NCBI RefSeq assembly: GCF_000003605.2
Contig: NW_003128864.1
Span: 633,997 to 680,415 of the forward strand
Reading direction: 5' to 3'
Source: Saccoglossus kowalevskii
Lineage: Eukaryota; Hemichordata; Enteropneusta; Harrimaniidae
Length of the DNA stretch: 46,419 bases
A model generated the notes under the pieces. It was not told the DNA's origin and ran no database searches. It saw nothing but the letters and a program-made list of their open reading frames with translations. Every line of letters starts with the position of its first letter. Position 1 is the first letter of the stretch. Of this stretch, positions 27,072-37,433 are shown piece by piece. The translations under genes were made by a program, and so were the position numbers.

Positions 27072-27545
27072 ATCACAGTACATGCGCTTTGAATTTTATG
27101 TACGCACTATTTACTCACAGTGCACGCGTTTTGAACTCCACGTCGTGCTCTATTAAATTTTAATCCTATGTATACTTACTATTATCTCACAGTAAGCGTG
27201 CTTTGAATTCTATGTACGTTTTATTAACTCATGGTACATGCGCTTTGAATTCTGTGTGCGTACTATTTACTCACAGTACATGCGCCTTGATTCTCTGTAC
27301 GCACTGTTAACTAACAGTACATGCGCTTTGAATTATGTGTGCATACTGTTAACTCACAGTACATGCGCTTTGAATTCTATGTACGCACTATTAACTCACA
27401 GCACATGCGCTTTGAATTCTATGTACGCACTATTAACTCAAAGTACATGCGCTTTGAATTTTATGTACGCAGTGTTAACTCACAGCACATGCGCTTTGAA
27501 TTATCAGTACAGACTATTAACTCACAGTACATGCGCTTTATAACA
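27072..27545. repeat. Minisatellite, 42-bp unit, about 11 copies
   Basis: The core ACATGCGCTTTGAATTCTAT recurs every 42 bp from 27196 to 27531. More diverged copies stand at 27082 and 27124, and one shortened unit breaks the period. Each unit contains GTACAT and ATGTAC as a 6-bp inverted pair about 14 bases apart, and several have an EcoRI site (GAATTC). The right part is the most homogeneous and the left part the most decayed. Because 42 is a multiple of three, more than one plus-strand frame stays open through the array and gives repetitive peptides that are not genes. Confidence 0.95.
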
Positions 27546-28229
27546 TAACATTTTGCGTTAAAATACTTATTCACAACACAATTATGAATGAAGGTATGTA
27601 CTTTGCATTATGTGTGTATAAATTGTTTATGTTGAAGGATAGATGGAAGGCGATTTTAAAGTGGCTTAGCCACTCTCATTTTGGACTTTGTACTACGCGG
27701 TTAACCACGATGCACTGCTTCATTTTACATTTCGCCATTTTCTCTATCATGACCGCTATAATGCGAATGTTTTTGGAATTAACATATCTGTGCGTTAATT
27801 AAAACCCAGTTAATGTGCAAAGTTAGTAACAGAATATATTGTTTCCTTTACAAACCAGTATTCCCCCTTCTACAGTGTTACGTAGAAGGTCAACTGATTA
27901 CAACAACAATGCAAACAGATTTTTTTAGTTTGACAACACCAATAGAAAAATTGTTTGTAAAATTCTGTAAATCTCTTTTAAGAGTAAACAGCAAAGCTAC
28001 TAGAACTAGGAAGATATCCATTAGCTATTACTAGTATAAAACAAACAAGTCATGCATGGCACAGTCTCTGTTAGTTATCAAATTTAAGATGTATAGTTTT
28101 GTTTATAGTAATATAGTTGGAATATAAACATGTCAGGAATATGATTATGATGATTGTTTAACATTTAAATGATTGACATTTGTATCTGATTGTCAAACGA
28201 GTATTGAGAGATATTGCTCTGGAACAGCA

Positions 28230-28958
28230 TTAATTAAAACAAAATCAGCTATTTTGAGTACATGTATAATGAATATATAAAATTTGAACATAGTCAGTCA
28301 AAGCATGATGTCAGCGATAAGGCTCTAGAAGCCCATTCATTAAAACAAAATGGCCACTAGTCAGCCACTCTGAATCCTATCTAAAAAATAAAATAACGTG
28401 CATCAGGAACTCGTTATGTCTAATGTACGTACTAAGTTTGAACAAAATCCATCCATAAATGCTTGATATTTGATGATTTTTTAGCACAAAAATGGCCACC
28501 ATTCGGCCATTTTAAATAGGATAGTCAAACCAATATATCTGTAAAATTAGACACGAAGCATAACGAATATTTAAAATTTGAACATAATCAGTCACAGCAA
28601 GTCAGAGAGATATAGCAGTAGAACCACATTTATTAAAACAAAATGGCCGCCAGTCGGTCGTTTTGAATCTTATCTGAAAACAAAATGTCCAATGTATATA
28701 CCAAGTTTTAACAAAATCCATCTGTAAACAGCCGAGAAATGCTTGGTTTTGATGATTTTTAGAACAAAAGTGGCCGCCATTCGGCCATCTTGAATCAGAT
28801 CGTGATGAGCATATGTATAATATCATGTATGATGTATGTGTGAAGTTTGATTGTGATTGGTCCAGGCATTTCTAAGATACGCACGCAACACGGACGCACA
28901 GAGGTCAAAACATAAGTCCCCGTTTTCGGACTGTGTCCGAACCGTGACGGGGACTAAA
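28230..28958 (+). repeat. Composite dispersed repeat with ATGGCCGCC modules and a terminal hairpin
   Basis: Two tandem modules (28335-28520 and 28628-28800) share TTAAAACAAAATGGCC near the start, then AAAATCCATC, TGATGATTTTTAG and ATGGCC(A/G)CCATTCGGCCAT. A decayed half-copy precedes them from about 28230, and TTTGAACATARTCAGTCA recurs at about 28276 and 28571. After the modules comes GGTCCAGGCATTTCTAAGATA, then a hairpin at 28916-28954. Its stems are GTCCCCGT/ACGGGGAC (8 bp) and, inside, TTCGGAC/GTCCGAA (7 bp, loop TGT). This looks like the 3' end of a transposable unit, but the class is unknown. It has no coding capacity. Confidence 0.7.
28916..28954. repeat. Two-tier hairpin at the end of the composite repeat
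   Basis: Perfect 8-bp outer stem GTCCCCGT/ACGGGGAC and perfect 7-bp inner stem TTCGGAC/GTCCGAA around a 3-base loop, separated by unpaired bases. It sits at the right boundary of the composite repeat. Helitrons also carry a terminal hairpin, but their CTRRT terminus is not seen here. Confidence 0.7.
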
Positions 28959-29634
28959 AATTAAATATTGCTGTAAAATAAAACAAACGAAGAGTCATAT
29001 CTGGAAAGAAAACCATTACAAGGATGAAAAGCTGTTTCTGAAAAGCTTGAAGCCAACTTTCAAACATATTGTTTAGATTCAATGTATGATGATAATAAGG
29101 GAACAAAACATCAGAATAAACTCCGCACATACAGATGTCTGAAAACAAAATTCACTTTTAAAAAATATTTAGAAACTGTGCAAAATCCCTTCCACAGGTC
29201 ACCCGTGACCAAATCTAAGAAGTAGTGCTCATGTGTTAGGAATAGAGAAAAAATAGTCGAAATACTAAACAATGGTAGTAAAAAATCAGTTCCTCAAATT
29301 GTTAAGTACATACATGATTGTTTTAAAATCTGAGAGAACAACTTGAAAAAAGTACTACCAGCTGTCTCAAAATAAATAAAAACATTTACTTTAATTTATT
29401 ATATTCTTTTAATAACTTTGTTTTATACTCTTTTAATCTCATTTCATTTTTTCATTGCTATAGCGTTATTGTATTTTATAATCAGAGTCCCATAGATGAT
29501 ACGATAATAATAAAGATTATTATTATTACGTAATCCAGTGTATATTTCAAAGTCGCAATTGCACACGTTTCAACACGTTTAGTGAGAAGTACATTCGGCC
29601 CCGGGATTCGGCCCCTGACGGTTAAATATCCTGG

Positions 29635-29642
29635 TATAAATA
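29635..29642 (+). promoter_or_regulatory. Candidate TATA box
   Basis: TATAAATA within CCTGGTATAAATATGCG, in a locally GC-richer patch (CGGCCCCGGGATTCGGCCCC lies about 20-40 bases upstream). A possible donor GG|TAAG-type site occurs near 29729. No downstream coding region was recognised. Confidence 0.2.
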
Positions 29643-30576
29643 TGCGTGTAGCTGGGAGAAAGCAGCAGTAATTTGTATTATTATCTGAACAACTGTGATA
29701 TCCGCATTGTTTTATTGTTTTAGCTGTGGTAAGCTGTTACGGTATTCGCACACGCCACGCCGTGTCTTCTGACCGCTATGCGATGTTTGTTTGGCTCCAG
29801 TGTATTTTTATCCCAGGGTTAACAAATAACCTTGTCAGTGTTGGTCATATTGTAGTATAAACTCACGTAATTATTATCGGTATTTTCAAATCGACTTACC
29901 AGCTGAGATGTGAATGGACATCGTATCATTAAAATAGCGGCAATCACAATCATTATATAAGAACTTTCCAGTGACGTAACGCACTGTACTAACACTAAAC
30001 TTTTACCAAAGATTTATAAATGATTGGATTTACACAGTAAATATAATAATAGTCTCTAAAACCTTTAAAAAATATTACATTTACATAAAACCTTAACTTT
30101 TATCGATTGAATATAAATCGAATACACCTGCCTCAATGATTGACCGATTTGAAGATATTGTCAATAAATATTAATCAAATTAATATTTTTGATTATATTT
30201 ATAAATACACATTCGTCGAATGTCAATGAAGTTCTCGTGTATAAATGTAAAATATTTCATTTTGCTTCTTATACTTAACTGATCAGGTATGCTCTTCATT
30301 AAATTATTAATAGCTTCCGAAATCACAAAATAAATCAAATAACATTCAATGGTTTAAATATATAAAAAATGTGACAGATTAAACAAATGACATGACAAGA
30401 ATGTGGTATGGAAAACAAATCCGCCGTGGCCGTGGGTGCCGTCGTTGATGGAGCAACGCGCTTTTTGATGAACAGTATTTATTCTTTTGCCAATATTACG
30501 TCATTTTTGCGACATATTATTTCTTATGTAAATCTGTAATATGCTAATATACTGTATTATGCATCAGCCGTTGAAG

Positions 30577-30577
<1 letters not shown>

Positions 30578-30607
<30 letters not shown>
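30578..30607. repeat. ATT microsatellite
   Basis: About ten ATT units ending eight bases before the left end of the 927-bp inverted-repeat element. Confidence 0.95.
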
Positions 30608-30614
30608 TTTACCG

Positions 30615-31541
30615 TACTCGACCGCGTTAGCGCCCAGGGGCCTCAACTCAGAAAATCACGATTTTGTAGGGGTGGGCGCTTACCCGAGCACCCCCCTCGA
30701 AAAAGAGTGCAAATGAAAATTTTGATTCATCAAGTGACAGATTACGTCTTTGGGGGAAAATCAAATTACTAAACTAGTTGCGTCGTCATTGATTTTCACA
30801 ATGAAGAAACAGAAATGATCACAAAAAATACGCACATTTTATTACAATATTAATTACGTACCACCATAATTTACGGAATTAAAAACATTTGAGTCTGTTG
30901 GAACACAGTCGAAGTCAAAATTGTCATATTATTTCCACTGACGAAGTTGTTGGATCGTACGCAAACTCTCGATGAAAATCACTTTCCGCCATGATGCAAT
31001 TGCAGATTTGACCTATAGTACAGCAGCGTCCTTTGACCTAATGGGTCAAGTTGGTTATTAACTAATCAGAATGCAGTGTTGTACTGACGCAATTCTTCGG
31101 AAATTCCCGAAGACTTTCTGGTAACGCAATGCGGAAGTAAATAAATAATCGATGTCGAAGTACGATCTGTTGGAATTGATTTCAGCGAATAAACGACATG
31201 GTTTTTCCAAAAAACTAGTAACTAGCCAGCCATTTTTTAGAGGTAAACTGAATATGGCATGAAATATTTATCGCATTTTACTTGTATTAACAGGTCATTG
31301 TCGAAGCGTAGTTTACGCACGGTTTACCGTGTTCTACGCATTCACAACATGTTCACAGCGGTAGATATCCACGCTGTATCATATAAAAACGATTACCAAG
31401 ATTCATTACGCAAGACCAAGATTTAAAATAGTTACATTTTGAAGGGGTGGGCGCTTTGCCAAATGTGACCCCAAATATAAAAATTGCGCAAAAGTGGGGG
31501 GTGGGCGCTTGCCCGGGCATGGGCGCTAACGCGGTCGAGTA
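30615..31541. mobile_element. Non-autonomous DNA transposon with 22-bp terminal inverted repeats
   Basis: A 927-bp unit whose ends are perfect inverted repeats of 22 bp (30615-30636 and 31520-31541). Inside a flanking TA on each side the repeat reads CTCGACCGCGTTAGCGCCCA. Just inside the ends the motif GGGGTGGGCGCTT occurs three times in direct orientation (about 30678, 31443, 31497). There is no open frame of note, so it is non-autonomous. It lies within ATT-rich microsatellite DNA: an ATT run ends at 30607 and ATT-rich DNA resumes at 31543. The TA duplication suits a mariner-like mechanism, but the superfamily is not established. Confidence 0.75.
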
Positions 31542-32071
31542 GGTATTATTATTTTTATTATTTCCAATGCGGTTTGCTAAACATCCTGCAATAGTAACTC
31601 ATTGCACGTACTTGGCGAATATGAGGAGAGAACTCAGACATATCCAGTTATTAGTCACTCTGATTAAACATTACAGTGGTTAGGTTTATTTTTGGACTTC
31701 CCGACTCCCTACGGATACCATCAGATGTCGTCGGTTTACCGTCTGTATATTTTGCTATGTAGTTGCGTTTAATATGTAATGTATATTCCACTTTCTATAT
31801 TCACAGTATTTAATAACATGTATCAGTGGGTTTCATCGTGTTCAGTGAATGCATGTTTTCAGAAGAGATTGCATGTCCTCGTCAGTTCACATTTCGCCGC
31901 ATATACTGATGTTTAGTTGTAATCATACGTCACACGATGAAATAACACATTAGCCATGTTACATACGAATTTATAATCTCTTAACATGATTAAATTGCAA
32001 ACAGTGAAATGAAATATTACGAAAGAGCCACAGTTGCACTGCACTGCTATTAAAACGTGAAGCCGAAGTAT

Positions 32072-32292
32072 AATAGGCCATTTCCCGTTCACTGCGAGAT
32101 CTCGCGTTATGCGCGAAATCGAACGTAAAACATGACAGACGAAGGTCATTGCGTCGTAGTGGCGTCAAGTACAAAGTATTTTGGGGGTATTTTCACGACT
32201 AATACTGTCCAATGTAGATTTTAGTAGTAGGCGTTCTTCCCGCGTCTTCCACGCATTACGCGAGATCTTCGGTGAACGGAATATCACCTACT
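32072..32292. mobile_element. Foldback element with about 41-bp inverted repeats
   Basis: Left arm 32072-32112 and right arm 32252-32292 are imperfect inverted copies. Both contain CCGTTCAC, then AGATCTCGCG, then ATGCG, with a few mismatches and a one-base gap. The spacer between the arms is about 139 bp and has no coding potential. The arms are much richer in CpG than the surrounding DNA, which also sets the unit apart. It probably belongs to a MITE/foldback family. No clear target duplication was seen. Confidence 0.6.
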
Positions 32293-33076
32293 GAGCCCGC
32301 GGAATAAAAATAAAGTTATCATACTCTTTTCGTTTCTAACAGAGAAAAGTTTACCTTTAACACAAGAACTATTCAAATATTCACACTTGGCATTTCACAT
32401 CAGCAGATCGCAACGGGATAAGTATGGTGACCAAGTCACGTGGGTATGACGATAGCAATAACACGCTCTATTTCAAACCATGGAAATATTTGCTTAGAAC
32501 AGAGGCCCACAAGATAGCTATGTCCGCCTCTTGTTTATTTTCTCAAAAAATAAACTCAGCAATTCGAAAGGTTCAAGTTCAGAGAGAACTTTGATATAAA
32601 CTAAATTTCGAACCAAGTGAGCGAATCACCCGTTTAACTTCGACCGTGTTTCACGGCGCAGCTCGATTGGTTAGAATGGAATTATTAGCCGTCTCCTGTA
32701 TGCTCTCTCCCCCTCTCTCATATCGATGTCGTTTTATTGACATAACCAGCGTAAATGTGTGCCCTGATTAAAAACATGCCCTTTGATAACTTACAGATAA
32801 CCTTTTATTTTTTTCGCTTTAGGTCTTAAAAATGTACTGTCAATCAATTAATATCACTCAACCAAATATATCTAACACTACGTCATCTCGTCCTAGTCAT
32901 CTACATATTGTCTAGGGAAACTTTGGCGTCTTTGGATATGGTTCTGATAAAATTTCACAGGAAAACTACAATCTGAGCATAGAAACCAGCTACGCGAACA
33001 GATATTTGACAATCGCACTCTGAGACATACTAATTAAAAGCAAATAGAAAAACGTCACTGACATGTCTGAACTTAC

Positions 33077-33181
33077 CCCACTGTTATTCTTAGTTTCATC
33101 TGCCGGCGTTCCTCTTCTCCTTCGTCTTCTACCCTCAAAGTTACGGTTACTCATTTCTGTGTCCTTATTCTCAATTCCCAT
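33077..33181 (-). CDS. Candidate first coding exon of an unidentified gene
   Basis: An ATG in a strong start context (CAAAATGG) opens 35 codons, rich in Arg (RRRRRR at about 18-23), Asn and acidic residues. They end exactly at a consensus splice donor, GGG|GTAAGT (33076-33071), in phase 0. An in-frame TAA lies 42 bases upstream of the ATG. The peptide (MSNRNFEGRRRRRRGTP in its middle) looks like the disordered, basic start of a nuclear protein. It resembles RNF4-type N-termini only loosely, so no identity is claimed. No following exon was recognised at lower coordinates. It may be a true 5' exon or a chance open frame beside a cryptic donor. Confidence 0.3.
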
Positions 33182-34646
33182 TTTGCGATGCAAGGGAAAA
33201 CAATTACCAGTATACTCCGGGCATTATTATTCCTATGATGGCTGGTTATAACCTGATGTCAGTGTCATCCAGATCTCCGTGACGTATTGATGCAGATGTT
33301 TATTTCACTGTTGTGAGTTTCGTCCACTCACGCCACACGGGTTCAAAGGATTGGCTTACAAAATAACGGTGGTAATGACGACGAACGACATATCTAAATA
33401 AATAAACGAACATCCAGCGAAAGTGTACAGGAGATTTGACGAAACTTAGGAGACGAACACAAATTACATTAAAGGGGACTGAAGCTGAGCAAAAAAAAAA
33501 GACCCTGGCTTGGGCGATATTCTTCGGTATCTTCTGCTCTCTGGTTCTCTGTTGAGTATGTCTGGAATGAGGTTACTAATGGTATTCACATGCTGCTGAT
33601 GTCAGTAACTCAAAATATCCGTCAGTAGCTGCCTGCCAACGGGTTCTGTTTGCAGGACATTTTACGCAGGGACACAGGGACTGAGGCGGGTGATGTTCAA
33701 GTGGAAGTGTCCGTCGTGTACTGCGATATGACAGAACATTTTACTCACCATCGTTTGTTGCACAACGGAAGCTCCCGAGAGACAACGCTGGATCACATTA
33801 TCCCTCTCCCAGTGTACAGTACATCGACATCCCCACCCAATCCTTCTATTACAAATAATGGTTTAACCAAATACAGCTTCTATGTACTGAAGTACATGGA
33901 CAGATGTAGACACGATTCCACGCGATTTCTACCTCGGCGCCTGTGGGGTTATTTTTGTTATCACTGTATTTCCGAATTTAATAATATTCTGCATCGCTAT
34001 GATAATGTAGCTGAAGAAACTTGCCAAACGAATTGATCTTTTTATTTTAATTTGTATAACTCATCATTAAGCGACTATAAGGATGTGACTACATCCTGTG
34101 TTATACTGTCAATTTATTATAAATAAAATGATGACGATCTAAATTGTTGTTTTTCTTGTGAGAATAGTTGTATTGCGTGTCGTAACGACATACTTCCGAG
34201 GTTCCATACTTACGGCATGATTAAAGATAAATATCTAAAATGTTCTTTATGTTTTCGTTTTTAGTGCAAGTTTGAAAGTTGTAAAACTTGTTTGTAAAAG
34301 ATGCTCTGACGTTTCACTTCGGTTGTCCGATAATCACACGTCGATAATATTGTCGAACTATCTTTCCAATAGCATAGGCTGTCTGATAGTTAACTTGAGG
34401 AGTGTGTTATAAATAATTCGGTAATTCTCAACTCTCAAAAATATAATAAGGACATGATGGAGTGCCCATTTTGGGGCTCCGTCACGGCCTGAAGTTATTG
34501 AAGAAAGTTGATAATTTGTTACAATTTCCACGAATGGGGCCAGTCATGCTGGAACCCAGAATAAGGAATTAGAATCCGCCTTTATTAGAATTAACGAATA
34601 TTAGATAATTATCTCAAATTAGCTAATTGGAGGCACATTTTACAAG

Positions 34647-34666
34647 TGACGTCATAAAGTATATAA
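34647..34666 (+). promoter_or_regulatory. CRE palindrome close to a TATA-like box
   Basis: TGACGTCA (34647-34654) stands five bases before TATATAA (34660-34666). The arrangement resembles cAMP-responsive promoters, though no gene was found at either side. Confidence 0.25.
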
Positions 34667-34721
34667 TGCACCAGTTAACATTTAGTAGTTGACAATCGCG
34701 GGTAATATAAACAGATAGCTC

Positions 34722-34769
34722 ACATAAACCAATTACTGAATACTGACATAAACCAATTACTGAATACTG
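34722..34769. repeat. Exact 24-bp tandem duplication
   Basis: ACATAAACCAATTACTGAAT plus ACTG occurs twice in a row without any difference, which implies a recent event or a polymorphic site. Confidence 0.95.
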
Positions 34770-34931
34770 ATTGATTTGTCTAAACAAAATATATTACCCT
34801 ATCGTATTACTTGGCGTGGTGTATGAAGAGAATAATTACAATCTCCAAATCTCCTCGTTGTCAAGCGGCTAAACCGGGATACTGACACTAGATATGTAAT
34901 AATTACAGCAATTATTGAGTCTTGTATATTA

Positions 34932-35049
34932 AATGGACGGGGCAATGTACACATTATCCAGCAACAGTACACATTACTTCCGGGTCGTTCTTTCGGCAAT
35001 CGCATAGAGCGATTAATGATATGAGCTTTCAAAACATAAAATTCCATTA
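34932..35049 (+). repeat. Dispersed ~120-bp repeat, copy A
   Basis: 118 bp matching 42651-42773 in the same orientation, with about six substitutions and a 5-base indel. The match starts abruptly at AATGGACGGGGCA and ends at AAAATTCCATTA, so both ends are shared. The terminal hexamers are inverted (AATGGA / TCCATT). An internal small stem AATCGC-ATAGA-GCGATT is present in this copy. Confidence 0.85.
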
Positions 35050-36324
35050 TACACTGGCTGCATGATTGAGTGAAGTTGGACGTCTGAAGCATTTAATATG
35101 CAAATCATGTACAATATGAATACGCGTCTCTGGCTGAAATGTATTCGTACATGTCATACCATACGCTGCACGTTTTTTTCAGGCGCCGACTTGTATCCTT
35201 GCATCGTTGTCTCCTATTCTGCGCAAGCATGCGCAGTGAGCATACACTGAATAGCTCGACTAAATTCCCATCGGTTAATGGTTGTGGTACAAGTATATAT
35301 TTTGTATATATTTAGTTGATGGGTTTAATTAAATTCAAAGAAACACATTAGGATGAGTACATAATTGTACTTATGGGCCACCGTAGTTCATCTGATCATA
35401 CGGTTAGATAGTTTCATATATACTGACGAGAAATTACAGTAGAAACACATGATGTTGCAACATTCGGAATCGTTGATGGCGTTTCACTACCCAGCGGGGA
35501 GCTATTTCTTACTGCGTCACGCTAACCACATTCACGACAAGTATGGTTTTTCATATTTGATAATACATTTTGCGTTGCGCTTTGTGCGACGTGTGTGTCA
35601 AATACAAAACATAAAAACACACCGAACACATATGCATATGGGCATAACACGATATCCGGTACACCGTTAACAGTTGGTGAGCCAGAATAAACGTTACATA
35701 ATACAATTAGAACTAATGTAACGACACGAGGTCATGCAAGTGGTGTCATGCAGTATTTCAAAATGTTGTTTAATCAGCCGGTCAGCGAATCAAGCTATAG
35801 GCTTGAGAGAGCTTTTGTGAAAACCAGTCGTTTTTAAGATGATAGATTACAGTGAAGACTAAGCTGGGAAAACTTTTCAAGGAACAAAACCAGTGTTGTT
35901 AGTTGTTTATTCATTTTAGCATAGTTCAATGATTATACTGTTTCATATTTAATTTCTATAGCTGAAAACACATGTAATAAGCCGTGTGCTCACAAGGCAC
36001 GATCTATGTTTCTACAAAGGCACATCAGAAATTACGCCGCCGCATGTATTTAATCAAAGTCGGTTGTTTCTTGGCGCAAGTGACGGGAGTGAATTATTCA
36101 CTCGGAGTAAGTTATGGTACATCACTCAACGTAATTAATATAGTCATGTTCTACAGGAATGTACCGATAATTAGTTTAATTAATTAACATCAAACTTATC
36201 GTAAAGAATGTTGTGTTCATTCCTGGGAATAGCCGAAACGGACAGATAAATCGACACACTCGAAGTGCGCCAAACACGACAAAATACAGACGTGCGCAGG
36301 CATAGGTTCTTAACGGGAATATCA

Positions 36325-36332
36325 TGACGTCA
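36325..36332. promoter_or_regulatory. CRE-like palindrome TGACGTCA
   Basis: The third full consensus CREB/ATF site in the window, in otherwise featureless intergenic DNA. Confidence 0.2.
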
Positions 36333-37172
36333 CACAATTAACGGCGGGGATCAAGGTGTTTATTTTATACAGAGACGGTGACATCTGGATCAATAAGAGT
36401 TACTTGGATTGAGGTCAACATGACCTACACAGCGTGCTACTGGCAGAATTTGTACTCACAGAAATATGCATAAAATTTTAATCCGAGAACGCCTTGGTGG
36501 CAGATAGGTTCAAGATGTGTCTAATTGGTAACTTTTATGCGCGTGAATATTCCTGTCTTTTGTCGATCTATTACAACCATTATCAATTATCGAGTACAAT
36601 TCTCACCTTACTGACCTTTGCTACTGGTATACTTATGTATACAAATACATATCCAATTTCGCAACAGGGTGCTTATATCACCACCTTTCGTGATATACTA
36701 GCTCGATACGTCGCGGTAGGTGAATTCAAATTGTTTCCCATGCTAGAACTTGTATATTTCAGTATAATATAGCTTCACACCACATTTAGAATTGGTATCA
36801 AGGCGCGAATGCGACTCTATTTTGAAAACGGCTGTTTTATCAATTGAATGAAATACTTGTATTCCAGAGTGTTTTATTTAATATGATATCATATCAGTAA
36901 ATGAGCAAGTCTGAAATTTGTAAATTGAATTTTAGTGATTTTAATTGTGGACTGGTAAAGTTGACACATTCAGAGTAGTCAGCTGAATTTGTCATGATGA
37001 ACTTTTCCAAAATTGCCAATAAAAATGTAGTTGAATTGTATAAATTTCAACACTGTGATGATGCTACTTACTATCTGATTTAAAAAAAATGTACAAATTA
37101 CACTTTTTTGTTTTTGTGTGTGTATAAGTATTCGACTCTGCTATTCACGTTTGCACGGTATTGTATATGGGA

Positions 37173-37200
37173 AGTATAAAATATGTAGTATAAAATATGT
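37173..37200. repeat. Exact 14-bp tandem duplication
   Basis: AGTATAAAATATGT occurs twice in a row, unchanged. Confidence 0.95.
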
Positions 37201-37421
37201 ATTTATTTTTAAAGTTGACAATTCAGCTCTATTTAGTCAAGGCTTTAAATTTGCCTGATCTAAATTATTTGCTGAATTCAAAATATGTTGCTACATCATG
37301 CTTTTTATCATTTAAAAAAGCGGAGGAGTCGTCACCTGTGCACGCGCGGGAATTGAGTCCCATGCGACGATATCAACGCAAAGGCTCATAGGTAGACGTT
37401 TGACTGTAAACAACGACACGC

Positions 37422-37433
37422 TGCGCATGCGCA
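37422..37433. promoter_or_regulatory. NRF1-type palindrome
   Basis: TGCGCATGCGCA is a perfect 12-bp palindrome and matches the consensus of nuclear respiratory factor 1, usually found at CpG promoters. A half-site (GCATGCGCA) stands at about 35228. No gene start was recognised near either. Confidence 0.3.

Noticed and set aside
27238-27548. Repetitive open frames (LTHSTCALN-type repeats)
   Set aside because: They are translations of the 42-bp minisatellite, whose unit length keeps frames open; not a gene.
33650-34036. Plus-strand open frame of 128 codons
   Set aside because: No recognisable motif, no clear promoter or splice context, and length within chance expectation.
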